Shown piece by piece: positions 24,668-32,313 of a stretch of DNA of 64,000 nt. Under the pieces are notes generated by a model that worked only from the letters and a program-made list of their open reading frames with translations, made no database searches and was not told the origin of the DNA. The stretch's first letter is position 1. Every line of letters starts with the position of its first letter. This stretch comes from Amycolatopsis umgeniensis (GTDB lineage Bacteria; Actinomycetota; Actinomycetes; Mycobacteriales; Pseudonocardiaceae): NCBI RefSeq assembly GCF_014205155.1, contig NZ_JACHMX010000001.1:2418001-2482000 (forward strand), written 5' to 3'. Position numbers and translations under genes: made by a program.

Positions 24668-24840
24668 GCGGCGGCCCCTCGCACGGCCTGCTCGAAGTCA
24701 AGCGCATCCCGGGCGGCGTCCGGAGTGACACCAGGGCTGTAGTGGCGTACGTCCTCGACGCCTACGTCGCCGTCTTCGACGAGCTGGGCGATGGTGTCGT
24801 AAGGGATGCGAGTGCCCTTGATCGTGGGCCAGCCACCCAT
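24664..24840 (-). CDS. DUF433 antitoxin-like protein
   Basis: This 58-aa product from ATG 24840 contains GGWPTIKGTRIPYDTIAQLV, then DVRHYSPGVTPDAARDALDF, a classic DUF433 domain. These small VapB-type proteins usually precede a DUF5615 PIN-like toxin. Here the stop overlaps the GTG of the DUF5615 start (GTGA), exactly that arrangement, but the toxin is truncated and fused. A stop codon blocks extension upstream, so an N-terminal part may be lost. Confidence 0.65.
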   Translation of the reverse strand: MGGWPTIKGTRIPYDTIAQLVEDGDVGVEDVRHYSPGVTPDAARDALDFEQAVRGAAA

Positions 24841-25030
24841 GCGGGCAGCGCGGATCTCGAGGCCCTTTCGAGGAGCCGCCCTCGATCACTTCCGGCTCGA
24901 CCCGCTCGTCACGCTTGCCCGGCTCGACGCGGCCAACTGGGGGGCCTGACCTGATGGCCGGGTGAATTCCCTTTCAGTCGCCGATGTCGCCCGTTGATCC
25001 TGAAAGGCACGGATCAACAAGGAGGACACC

Positions 25031-25804
25031 ATGCGGCATTTCCTGATCGCGGCCATCGCCGTCCTGCTGACTTTGTCAATGGCTCCGGCCGCCTCCGCTG
25101 AAGAAGACATCCAGGGCGGCACTCCGTACGACATCAAACTGGTTCCCTGGACGTTGAGCCTTCAAACTGCGAACGGCACCCCCTTCTGTGGTGCCGTCCT
25201 GGTCGATCTCGACATCGCCCTGACCGCCGCTCATTGCATGCGGAACAGAATACCCGCCACCTTGCGTGTCAGCGCAGGCGATAGCGATCGCACCAAAGGA
25301 GACAGGGTAGCCGTGTCGTCCGCCCTCTCGCACCCCCAGAACAACGCAGAGAGCAGAGACTTCGACGTCGCCGTGCTGCGCCTGGAGCGTAAGCTGAGAC
25401 CCAACCCGAGAATCAAGGTCGCACGAATAGCGGACACGGACCGACGAACGGGCACCATGCTGACCGTGGTGGGATGGGGTATCAAGCACCACGGCGGCGG
25501 AACGCCAAAACATCTGCTGGGAATACAGGTCCCGACGGTGGATCGGGTCGACGTCTGTCAGCCGGCGTACAAAACAAAGCTCACGGAAAGAATGTTGTGT
25601 GCTGGCACGGCCGATGGCCACTTGGACACCTGCAAAGGTGACTCGGGCGGACCGGCGACCGATTCCCACAGACTTCTGGTGGGTTTGGTGTCTTTCGGCT
25701 ATCGCTGTTTGTACCCGACCAAGAACGGTTCCTATACCGTCTTCGCCAACCTGGCCGAGCCTGAACTTCGCGCTTGGATCCGGGCAAACGCCAACGGGAA
25801 GTAG
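25031..25804 (+). CDS. Secreted trypsin-like serine protease
   Basis: The 257-aa protein has AAGGAGG before the ATG, a signal peptide cleaved after ASA (23) and a mature start near IQGG. The S1 family triad is His68 (LTAAHC), Asp112 (FDVAVLRL) and Ser205 (CKGDSGGPA). Asp199, six residues before the Ser, predicts cleavage after Arg or Lys. Cys residues match chymotrypsin-fold disulfides. It stands alone between decayed genes. Third-position GC is lower than in neighbours (many A/T-ending codons), hinting at transfer. Confidence 0.93.
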   Translation: MRHFLIAAIAVLLTLSMAPAASAEEDIQGGTPYDIKLVPWTLSLQTANGTPFCGAVLVDLDIALTAAHCMRNRIPATLRVSAGDSDRTKGDRVAVSSALSHPQNNAESRDFDVAVLRLERKLRPNPRIKVARIADTDRRTGTMLTVVGWGIKHHGGGTPKHLLGIQVPTVDRVDVCQPAYKTKLTERMLCAGTADGHLDTCKGDSGGPATDSHRLLVGLVSFGYRCLYPTKNGSYTVFANLAEPELRAWIRANANGK

Positions 25805-25821
25805 CTAGGAGGCCGGCAGGC

Positions 25822-26043
25822 CATCACACAGACCGACTACACGTTCCAGTTCCAGGGCGAGGATCCCCCAACCCTCAGGAACCCGACCAGGTCAAGCCCG
25901 AGAAACGCACGCTGTACAGCATCTCCAGCTACGCCTACGGCTACGGTGGCCCCGGACCGTGGGGCAATATCGGTCAGACTCAGCCGGTGTCATGGCCGCT
26001 GCGCTGCGACGTCGCTCGCAGCTTCGTAGAGGCCTGCAAGTAG
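25822..26043 (+). pseudogene. Unrecognised gene remnant after protease
   Basis: The frame ending at TAG 26043 reads VKPEKRTLYSISSYAYGYGG, then a Trp/Pro-rich stretch and LRCDVARSFVEACK. The adjoining upstream frame reads ITQTDYTFQFQGEDP, which looks like its continuation after a frameshift near 25870. No start signal is visible. I do not recognise the family; it could be the tail of a secreted effector preceding its immunity gene. Confidence 0.3.
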
Positions 26044-26051
26044 AGTCGTTC

Positions 26052-26089
26052 GCGTGGGTGATGGTGGATATCCTGACCATCACCCACGC
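26052..26089 (+). promoter_or_regulatory. 14-bp perfect inverted repeat before ComJ-like gene
   Basis: GCGTGGGTGATGGT (26052-26065) pairs with ACCATCACCCACGC (26076-26089), and the loop holds GGATATCC. It ends 15 bp before the next start codon, so it could be an operator, an mRNA structure over the leader, or a terminator of the remnant. Confidence 0.55.
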
Positions 26090-26104
26090 ACAGCAAGAAA
26101 CACA

Positions 26105-26572
26105 ATGGCCGAACCAGTCCTGCTTCTCCGCGAGACCGGAAGCCCCTGGATCGACTATCACCAATTCATGCTGTTCGATGTCGAGTCCGCCGAGGCCCGG
26201 GCCTCACACCTGTCTCCGCAGACCGACGGGGCCATCGCAGTCAGCGGCCACGGGGGAGGCAAGTTCTTCACCTTGGGCGAGATGACGGACGTTGTGGTGG
26301 ACTTCGAACTCTGGACAGCAGAACCCGCCCCGCCCGTGCCTCCAGAGGGAGATCGTTTTGAAGGGTCCTTCACCGTGGATACCTGGCGTGTCGTCCTCGG
26401 CTCCGTGACCGGCTCGCCATCGGACGTCATCATCGAACTTCCCATCCCCGGCCCTTTCCAGCTACGCGCGTTCCGCACCAGCGCCCCTGTAGAGAACGCC
26501 GACTTCCCGGATCTCGACTACCGACACGAGCGGTGGCTGATTCAGACCTGGCCATCCAGCGCACAGACGTAA
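26105..26572 (+). CDS. ComJ-like / possible immunity protein
   Basis: The 155-aa protein (ATG 26105) is beta-rich, with YHQFMLFD near the N-terminus, then DGAIAVSGHGGGKFFTLGEM, TVDTWRVVLGSV and PGPFQLRAFRTS. The order YHQF, DGAIS, then ELPxGxFQL resembles ComJ, the inhibitor of the NucA nuclease in Bacillus, as I recall it. It could protect against a nuclease, and the remnant just upstream could be the lost partner. No nuclease motif is visible, so the role is an inference. Confidence 0.45.
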   Translation: MAEPVLLLRETGSPWIDYHQFMLFDVESAEARASHLSPQTDGAIAVSGHGGGKFFTLGEMTDVVVDFELWTAEPAPPVPPEGDRFEGSFTVDTWRVVLGSVTGSPSDVIIELPIPGPFQLRAFRTSAPVENADFPDLDYRHERWLIQTWPSSAQT

Positions 26573-26734
26573 GCCTGAGTGGCAGGCTCCTCCCTGGCAG
26601 GCGTCCCGTGCTTCACGATGGTCCGAGACGTTCGTTCGCGGCACGGAACCTATGAGTGGCTGCGAGAGCGTGGCCGCATCGACGTCACGTCGCCTGCTGA
26701 CTTCCGCTCTTGGGCCTGGGCCGGATCGGCGAAC

Positions 26735-27331
26735 CTAGCTGCGTAGGTTGCCGATGACGAACTCCGCCATTTTCTTGACCGCACCGCAGGGATCGTTCAG
26801 CCAGGGGCCCGCTTCCGGCTTGCCCCGGGTGTTGGCCTTGATGTGCACCAGCGTGTTGTCGTCGACGCCGAGAACCAGCCTGCACGCCAGAGGCCCCTCG
26901 TCACGCCTGCTCGGAATGTTCTCTTCGACATCCACGATCACCGCAGGGTAGCCGTTGATCGTCATCTCTTCCCAGTGGTTGCCGGCATCGCGGCCTTGGG
27001 CGCGGCCGCTGTACAACGTGCTGATGCTCTCCCGCAGCGGCGGAAACCAGGATGTGGTCACGTCGACCGACCGGCCGAGCACGATCAGGCATTGACCCTG
27101 CCGGGTCTGTTCGTGCCTGCCTTCACCGAAGCCGATGCTCCGCAGCTGCTCCACGGTGATCGCCGAACACGGATCGGCGATGAACTTGTTGCCGTTCAGC
27201 TGTGCGGGGATCGGCGGGACCGAGGCCGACGGTCCCGGCGGCGGAGGCGGCGGGCTCGTTCCGCAGCCGGCCATCACCACCAGTCCGCCGGCCATCAGCA
27301 TGGCGAGCCCTCGGGCGGGACGTCGTGTCAC
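26735..27331 (-). CDS. DUF3558 family lipoprotein
   Basis: The 198-aa protein has a lipoprotein signal with lipobox VMAGC (Cys about 23), a Pro linker and a DUF3558 domain: DPCSAITVEQLRSIGFGE, a GQCLIV strand, VIVDVEENIP, ACRLVLGVDD and a final NDPCGAVKKMAEFVIGNL. DUF3558 lipoproteins are common in Pseudonocardiales beside ESX-type genes. It is the last gene of a five-gene operon, overlapping its neighbour by 4 bp. Confidence 0.88.
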   Translation of the reverse strand: MTRRPARGLAMLMAGGLVVMAGCGTSPPPPPPGPSASVPPIPAQLNGNKFIADPCSAITVEQLRSIGFGEGRHEQTRQGQCLIVLGRSVDVTTSWFPPLRESISTLYSGRAQGRDAGNHWEEMTINGYPAVIVDVEENIPSRRDEGPLACRLVLGVDDNTLVHIKANTRGKPEAGPWLNDPCGAVKKMAEFVIGNLRS

Positions 27332-28059
27332 GAAGGATCGGCTCCCGGTTTGATCCGCCAGCGGCGGGGTTCCCCGACTACCTCGACACTCGTGCCGACA
27401 TCCGGGATCTTGGGGAAGGTGGTCTCGATGACCGTCAGCTCGAGACCGCTCCCGACCAGCGCTCCGATGTTGGTGATCATGCTGCCCAGGAGCGCGTTGC
27501 AGTCACGCCAGAACTTCTCGAACGCCGAGTTGATCGCGTCCACGAAGTCCTTGGCCGACAACGCGGCCAACGGCGGGACAAGCAACGACCCGAGAACGAT
27601 CGCGAACTTCCCACTCAGCTGCGCCAGGTTCGCCGCACAGTTCCCGAGCGCGAGCAACAGGTTCTTGTACGTGTCGATCACCGTTGTCGCGATCGTGCTC
27701 ATCGTTTTGGTCAGGCTCGTGATGGAGACCTGGCCCTTGTTCAGGCTGTCGACGGCCATCCCGGAATACATGGAGTACTGGTCGAACGCGTCACCACGCC
27801 ACGCGGCCGTCAGCGACAGCTTCGTGTCATTGACGATCTCGGCCGCGTCCTTCAACTTGCTCTCCCTGGCGAAGGCCTCAGCCAACCTCAACGCCTTTGC
27901 CAAGTCACCGGCGACGAACACGCGAAGCTTGTCCAGCAGCCCGATGATCCCATGCGCGCCGATCAGGTCCGCGTACTCCCGGATCTTCGCGTCCGCGCCC
28001 TCCGGGTAGCTCATGGTGGCGAGTTCCGCGGCGCTCTGGCCCGGGTCGGGGGTGGTCAC
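27328..28059 (-). CDS. WXG/PPE-like helical protein of ESX-associated operon
   Basis: The 243-aa protein is mostly helical. It carries a W-x-G motif (AAWRGDAFDQY, about residues 85-95) within long helices, as in WXG100-superfamily substrates, then a hydrophobic mid-section (FAIVLGSLLVPPLAALS). It follows an EspC-like gene with ATGA overlap. Such pairs are probable type VII secretion clients in Pseudonocardiales. No ESX core genes are nearby. Confidence 0.6.
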   Translation of the reverse strand: MTTPDPGQSAAELATMSYPEGADAKIREYADLIGAHGIIGLLDKLRVFVAGDLAKALRLAEAFARESKLKDAAEIVNDTKLSLTAAWRGDAFDQYSMYSGMAVDSLNKGQVSITSLTKTMSTIATTVIDTYKNLLLALGNCAANLAQLSGKFAIVLGSLLVPPLAALSAKDFVDAINSAFEKFWRDCNALLGSMITNIGALVGSGLELTVIETTFPKIPDVGTSVEVVGEPRRWRIKPGADPS

Positions 28060-28439
28060 TTGATCTCACCCTCCAGCTTCTTCATCCGCTCATACGCTTC
28101 CTGATCCAGCTGCTCATAATGCTGGGCGGCCTTGCCCAGCGCCGCGCTCAGCACAGCGAGCTGAGTCGAGTTCGAGGCTGTGATTCGCTGAATCGTGTCG
28201 ATGGCCGCGTTGTACCGGTCCACCGTCCCCAGACCGTTGAGACCGGGCATCAGGTTCGTCGCCGTTCCCGGCAAGCCCAGGTCGTATGCGCCGAGCGTGA
28301 CGTCCGCCAGGTCCGCCACCGCGAAGTTCTGCAACAGTCCAGCCGCCTCGGCGATCGCGTCGGCCGCGGCCCGCAACTTCTCCGGATAGACGTGATAGCC
28401 CTGGCCGGGACCGGGGTCGAACGGATCCGGAATGCTCAT
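28056..28439 (-). CDS. EspC-like ESX secretion-associated protein
   Basis: The 127-aa protein is helical: YHVYPEKLRAAADAIAEAAG, a glycine-rich turn (GLPGTATNLMPGLNGL), and a second helix pair ending QLDQEAYERMKKLEG. This matches the DUF2580/EspC-like proteins that accompany type VII systems. It overlaps both neighbours by 4 bp. Residues QLDQEAYERM near the end recall the Y-x3-D/E secretion signal, though not exactly. Confidence 0.65.
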   Translation of the reverse strand: MSIPDPFDPGPGQGYHVYPEKLRAAADAIAEAAGLLQNFAVADLADVTLGAYDLGLPGTATNLMPGLNGLGTVDRYNAAIDTIQRITASNSTQLAVLSAALGKAAQHYEQLDQEAYERMKKLEGEIK

Positions 28440-28747
28440 ACCAGCCGCTCCTCATCCCGAACAGCCGCCATCGCCGCCTCAAACCGGCGAGCCGCGGTCT
28501 CCTCGGCTCGCCGGATGCCCAGCAGCAGCTGCCGCGACAAGCTCGGCGCGCTGTAGTCCTTCATCGCGGCCACGTCCACCGAGACATCGACCAGCTCACC
28601 CGCACCGGTCACCGTCACCGACCCCAGCTCTCCCGGCAACGACCACGTGGCACGATCCCGTGCCGCGCTCGTCGCGGCCCGCTCGACCGCGGCCACCGTC
28701 GCGTCGATCTCCCGAGCCAGGTGATACAGCTCGTCCTGGTGACTCAC
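28436..28747 (-). CDS. YbaB/EbfC-like protein, second copy
   Basis: The 103-aa protein has a helix, a short beta-sheet (GELGSVTVTGAGELVDVSVD) and a long C-terminal helix (LLGIRRAEETAARRFEAAM), the tweezer layout of YbaB/EbfC nucleoid-associated proteins. Divergent YbaB-like genes commonly head ESX-associated operons in this order of bacteria. DNA binding is inferred from the fold only. Confidence 0.7.
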   Translation of the reverse strand: MSHQDELYHLAREIDATVAAVERAATSAARDRATWSLPGELGSVTVTGAGELVDVSVDVAAMKDYSAPSLSRQLLLGIRRAEETAARRFEAAMAAVRDEERLV

Positions 28748-28752
28748 CAGCG

Positions 28753-29217
28753 CTACCGCCCCTCGTCCTCGAGATCAGCGTCCAGGAAGTCGAGCTGATC
28801 GAAACTCTCCTCCTCGAACTCCCTGGCATCGGGACGCGCTCCACGCGGCTCAGCCGCCGTCGCGGCACGGGGAGGAGATGCCGGCACGGAGTCGTTCCAT
28901 TGGCCCGCCGCAGGCCCAGGGGCGGGTTCGGGCATCCATTCCTGGTCCTTGTCCACCACCGCGCGCACCTTGGCTACACCGACCTGCGCGGCCGCACGAC
29001 GGGCTACCGACACCGCCTCCAGCACCGCAGGCCCCAGCCGCTGCGGATGCGAGCTCCGGATCACATGATCCGCGATCGTCAGATCCACCAGCCTGCCCTG
29101 GCCAGTCACCACCGCCGACGCCACACCGTCAGCAGACTGCCCGGTGAACCGGGCCTGCTCCAACTCAACGTCAAGCTCCCCAGCCTGCTGCCGCAACCTG
29201 GGCACGTTCAATGACAC
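28753..29217 (-). CDS. YbaB/EbfC-like protein, first gene of operon
   Basis: About 154 aa from GTG 29217 (VSLNVPRLRQQAGEL); an ATG further upstream at 29274 is not preceded by a ribosome site. The YbaB core is VASAVVTGQGRLVDLTIADH, then the helix RLGPAVLEAVSVARRAAAQV. A Pro/Ala/Glu-rich acidic tail (DFLDADLEDEGR) follows. It opens the leftward operon YbaB-YbaB-EspC-like-WXG-like-DUF3558; the gap to the next gene is 5 bp. Confidence 0.7.
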   Translation of the reverse strand: MSLNVPRLRQQAGELDVELEQARFTGQSADGVASAVVTGQGRLVDLTIADHVIRSSHPQRLGPAVLEAVSVARRAAAQVGVAKVRAVVDKDQEWMPEPAPGPAAGQWNDSVPASPPRAATAAEPRGARPDAREFEEESFDQLDFLDADLEDEGR

Positions 29218-29723
29218 GCCGGCTCGCCCTCCCCGTCGCCCGACATCTCCCCTGCTGGCCGCCCCACCGGCCACGCCGAGCTACTCCGTGATCGATACAC
29301 GAGCGTAACCGGCCGAGCGGCCAGCGTAGTCGAACCTGCTGACCCGTGTCTCGTCATTCCCTGCACAGCCGGCGCCATGACCGAAGGCGGAAACCCCGAC
29401 CCGATACGGTTACCAGTGCGGCTCACCGGTAGCCCGGGACCACCACCGATATCCGGCGAACGACCTTACGGCCGACGAACTAAATGCACGCGTGCTGCGC
29501 CGTATCACCACCTTCACCAGAGCAGGCGGCGAAACGCCGCCGAGTCCTCCCCCGCCGGCTTTGCTGCGCGCTCGCCGACGCGACGTCGTGCGACCGCCCG
29601 CATCACATCCAGATTTTGATCATGACGGTATGCTGCCCCCGCAGCGGCTACGGATGGTGTCGGACCTGCCGCTCCTCGCAGGAGACTGCAAGTTGTCGCT
29701 ACATGCACTAGGCGGGGGTCAGG
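29218..29723. other. Intergenic region, no gene seen
   Basis: This divergent 500-bp gap should hold the promoters of the YbaB/ESX operon and of the membrane-protein gene. I see no convincing coding frame, RNA gene or long repeat in it. Confidence 0.5.
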
Positions 29724-30386
29724 GTGCCGGTTGAGACTGAGGATGATGCGACGCGAGCGCCCCGGTCGGACTATTTTCGTGCCTCCGATCTCGGCGCGGT
29801 CCTGGCCGGTGTGGTCTCTGGCGCCGTCGGCGCTTACGCCTACTACAGCGACGTGCTGAGGCCGCTGGCGCACAGCTTCACCATCTGGATCGTGCTGGTC
29901 GTCGCGGTGACCGCCGGCGCACCTCGTCGGCGCGCGGTGATCCGAGCGACCGGAGCGCTGATCGCGGCTGTTCTTGCCTTTTATTGGGGCAAGGCCCTGT
30001 TCTATGGCATCAAGTACGAGGGCATGCCGTACCAGATCGACGTGTCGACGACAACGCTGTGGTGCGCACTGGCGATCGCAGGCGGCCTCCTCGCCGGCTT
30101 CCTCTTGAATACGATCGGGCGAACCGATATCCGCGGCACGGTCGCTACCGCCGCGGTAATCGGACTGTTGATCGCCGACGTTGTCCGGCAGTCCGGCCGC
30201 TCAGGCATCGGCGTCCTACTGCTCGCGACGGCAGTCGCGATCGGCTTCGTGGGCTTTCGAGGGATTCGCTCGGTACGCCAAGGCATCCAGGTTACAGCCT
30301 GCGCAATCCCCCTGGGAGGCCTCGGCTTCGTAGTCGTGTCCGCGCCGGACATCATCGAGGAAGTCCTGATCAGACTGGAGCACTAG
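29724..30386 (+). CDS. Integral membrane protein, unknown function
   Basis: The 220-aa protein from GTG 29724 has six hydrophobic segments (about 24-42, 50-65, 75-92, 110-128, 137-155 and 162-182, with a final one near 200). I do not recognise the family; it is weakly like the DUF6518-type small membrane proteins. It stands alone next to the integrase remnant. Confidence 0.65.
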   Translation: MPVETEDDATRAPRSDYFRASDLGAVLAGVVSGAVGAYAYYSDVLRPLAHSFTIWIVLVVAVTAGAPRRRAVIRATGALIAAVLAFYWGKALFYGIKYEGMPYQIDVSTTTLWCALAIAGGLLAGFLLNTIGRTDIRGTVATAAVIGLLIADVVRQSGRSGIGVLLLATAVAIGFVGFRGIRSVRQGIQVTACAIPLGGLGFVVVSAPDIIEEVLIRLEH

Positions 30387-30592
30387 CTCCTACCGCCTTC
30401 GGACGCCTCGTCGACGACCGCCAGCCCGGTCCGCGAGAAACCAGATTCTTCTCGCGATTCGACGCCTCGAATCTCAGTGCCGCCGAGAAACCTCCGTTCA
30501 GCGCCTTCAGGTTACGAACTACTCAAAGCCACCGACCACACCGGCGCGCTCTGGCCGCGCTCACTGACAGCGAACGCGGCCAGTAGACGACC

Positions 30593-30760
30593 ATGGCGCC
30601 GGTCGACCGCGAGCGCAACCAGCAGTTCCGCGCCTGGGCATCGGCGAACGGCTACTCGATTGCCGAGCACGGTCGCATCCCCAACGAGATCCACGAAGCG
30701 TTCGACAACGCCGACACGGTGGCAGCCGACATTCTGCTGGCGTTCTGCCACCGCCGATGA
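30593..30760 (+). CDS. Lsr2-like C-terminal DNA-binding peptide
   Basis: A 55-aa frame from ATG 30593 contains RAWASANGYSIAEHGRIPNE, then IHEAFDNA. This is the AT-hook-like DNA-binding domain of Lsr2 (RxWAxxNGxxVxxRGRIPxxV). The N-terminal dimerisation domain is absent. The stop overlaps the first ATG of the integrase remnant (ATGA). Either a stand-alone Lsr2-type peptide of a mobile element or the end of a truncated gene. Confidence 0.55.
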   Translation: MAPVDRERNQQFRAWASANGYSIAEHGRIPNEIHEAFDNADTVAADILLAFCHRR

Positions 30761-31985
30761 CCGCGCCCACCATTTCTCAGGGGCTGTCCGGCAGCCGCGC
30801 GCAACGCGTTCTCCAACGCCGCATCAACCAGTCCATTGCCGAGTACGAGGTCCTCAACACCCTGGAACAGTCCTGGGGCGGGCTCTGCACCCACGTCCGA
30901 GACGGCTGGAACATCGGCAAGCCACCGCACGGATACAAGGCAAAGGTTCTGCCTCACCCGAACCCGACGAAGGCCGACAAGGGCAAGACCAAGTCTCGTC
31001 TTGCACCGGACGGGCTCCGGGCCGAGACCGTCACACAGATCTTGCGCTGGCGGTACTACGACGGTCTCGGCTGCGAGACCATCGCGGACCTGCTCAACGC
31101 CGATCTCGAGCGCTACCCACCGCCGACTGCACCCAGCAAGGCTCGGACTCGGGGCTTCTGGGGGCGAAGTGCGGTCGACAACATCAGCACCAACCCCAAC
31201 CACCAATCCGCACCCACAGACCGAACGCACCTACCTGTTCCGGGGCAGGGTCGTCCACAGCTGCGGACGCCGCATGATCGGAGACTCCCGGAAGGGGCGG
31301 CCGACGTACTACCTGTGCTGGCCCCGGAAGAACAACCGCGGCGGCGCCGACCCACACGCCGATCTGCCCACCGCGGTCAGGATCCGCGAAGACGAGCTCC
31401 TGGACGCCGTCGGATGCTTCTTCGCCGACCGCATCTTCGGACCTGACCGTACGTCCATTCTGGAAGCCGACCTGGCCACTGTGGACGACACCGCCGCACA
31501 AGCACGCGCCGAAGACAGAGAACGCCTCCAACGACAGCTAGCCGACATCGAACGCAAACAGGAAGTCCTGCTCCGGCAAGCCCAAAACGGTGCACCTGGC
31601 GATCCGTTCGCGAAGGCGCTGAGGCAAAGCTTCAACGAGCTGGCAACGACCAAGAACACCGTTCAAGCCGAAGTGGCGCAGCTGAACGCGCAAGACACCG
31701 AGACTCCAGAACCACCCACACCATCGGACCTGAGCCTCCTGGACGCTGTTCCCTACTTACGAGTCAACTTGGCCAGAGCTCCACAGCCCCTGCTTCAGGC
31801 ACTCTTCGAGGTGACACAGCTCACCGTGCATTTGAACGGCCGCGGCGACGAAGTGACGATCGGGATTAAACTGCCAGCAGATCAAGTGACCGCGATAGCG
31901 AAAGCAGGAGAAAGGATCACCGAAGCCATGTCAGCTCCCGAAATAGCAAAAAGCGTCGATCAAAATGATCGACGCTTTTTGCGAG
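30757..31985 (+). pseudogene. Large serine integrase remnant next to tRNA-Glu
   Basis: From ATG 30757 the frame encodes the recombinase domain (DGWNIGKPPHGYKAK, LRAETVTQILRWRYYDGLG, ETIADLLNADLERYPPP). It breaks near 31200, where the other frame continues with the zinc-ribbon and coiled-coil region (ERTYLFRGRVVHSCGRRMIG, GRPTYYLCWPRKNNRGG, REDELLDAVGCFFADRIFGP) to the tRNA. The N-terminal resolvase domain with the catalytic serine is missing, and about 60-90 residues between the two parts are deleted. The enzyme is therefore dead. It marks a former integration at tRNA-Glu. Confidence 0.85.
31946..31982 (-). terminator. Strong terminator downstream of tRNA-Glu
   Basis: GCAAAAAGCGTCGATCA (31946-31962) pairs perfectly with TGATCGACGCTTTTTGC (31966-31982), loop of three A (TTT on the minus strand), with a T5 run in the distal arm on either strand. 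It lies 4 bp past the tRNA 3' end and inside the integrase reading frame. Confidence 0.85.
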
Positions 31986-32058
31986 TACCCCCGATGGGAT
32001 TCGAACCCACGCTACCGGCGTGAGAGGCCGGCGTCCTAGGCCGCTAGACGACGGGGGC
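31986..32058 (-). tRNA. tRNA-Glu (CTC anticodon)
   Basis: On the minus strand a 73-nt cloverleaf starts GCCCCCGTCGTCTAGCGGCC, with anticodon loop CCTCTCA (CTC), T-arm GGGTTCGAATCCC and acceptor end CGGGGGTA without encoded CCA. The integrase remnant ends at it, so its 3' end was probably the attachment site. Confidence 0.95.
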
Positions 32059-32190
32059 TAGGATCTTTCCTCCTTCAGAAGGAGGTTTTCAGTTGTTCAC
32101 CTGCTGTGTTGCTGTGGAGAAACTTACCAGACCGGGTTTCCCGCCTTCGCAGGGGGGTCACTCTGTGTTTCACTCCGGAGAGTTCTCCAG

Positions 32191-32262
32191 CTGGGGTACC
32201 AGGACTCGAACCTAGACTAACTGGACCAGAACCAGTCGTGCTGCCAATTACACCATACCCCA
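32191..32262 (-). tRNA. tRNA-Gln (CTG anticodon)
   Basis: A 72-nt cloverleaf on the minus strand starts TGGGGTATGGTGTAATTGGC, with anticodon stem-loop ACTGG-TTCTGGT-CCAGT (CTG), T-arm AGGTTCGAGTCCT and acceptor TACCCCA plus discriminator G. It lies 132 bp upstream of tRNA-Glu and probably shares its transcript. Confidence 0.95.
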
Positions 32263-32313
32263 GTGAGGTACCGTTCCGATCTTGACCGGCTCGGTGCCGC
32301 ACGAGAAAGAATA

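Noticed and set aside
24742..24954. A 70-codon plus-strand frame opposite the DUF433 gene
   Set aside because: The minus strand carries a clear DUF433 protein coupled to the next gene; the plus frame has no motif.
26618..26746. A 42-codon plus-strand frame (MVRDVRSRHGTYEWLRERG...)
   Set aside because: It overlaps the end of the DUF3558 gene, lacks a ribosome site and matches no family I know.
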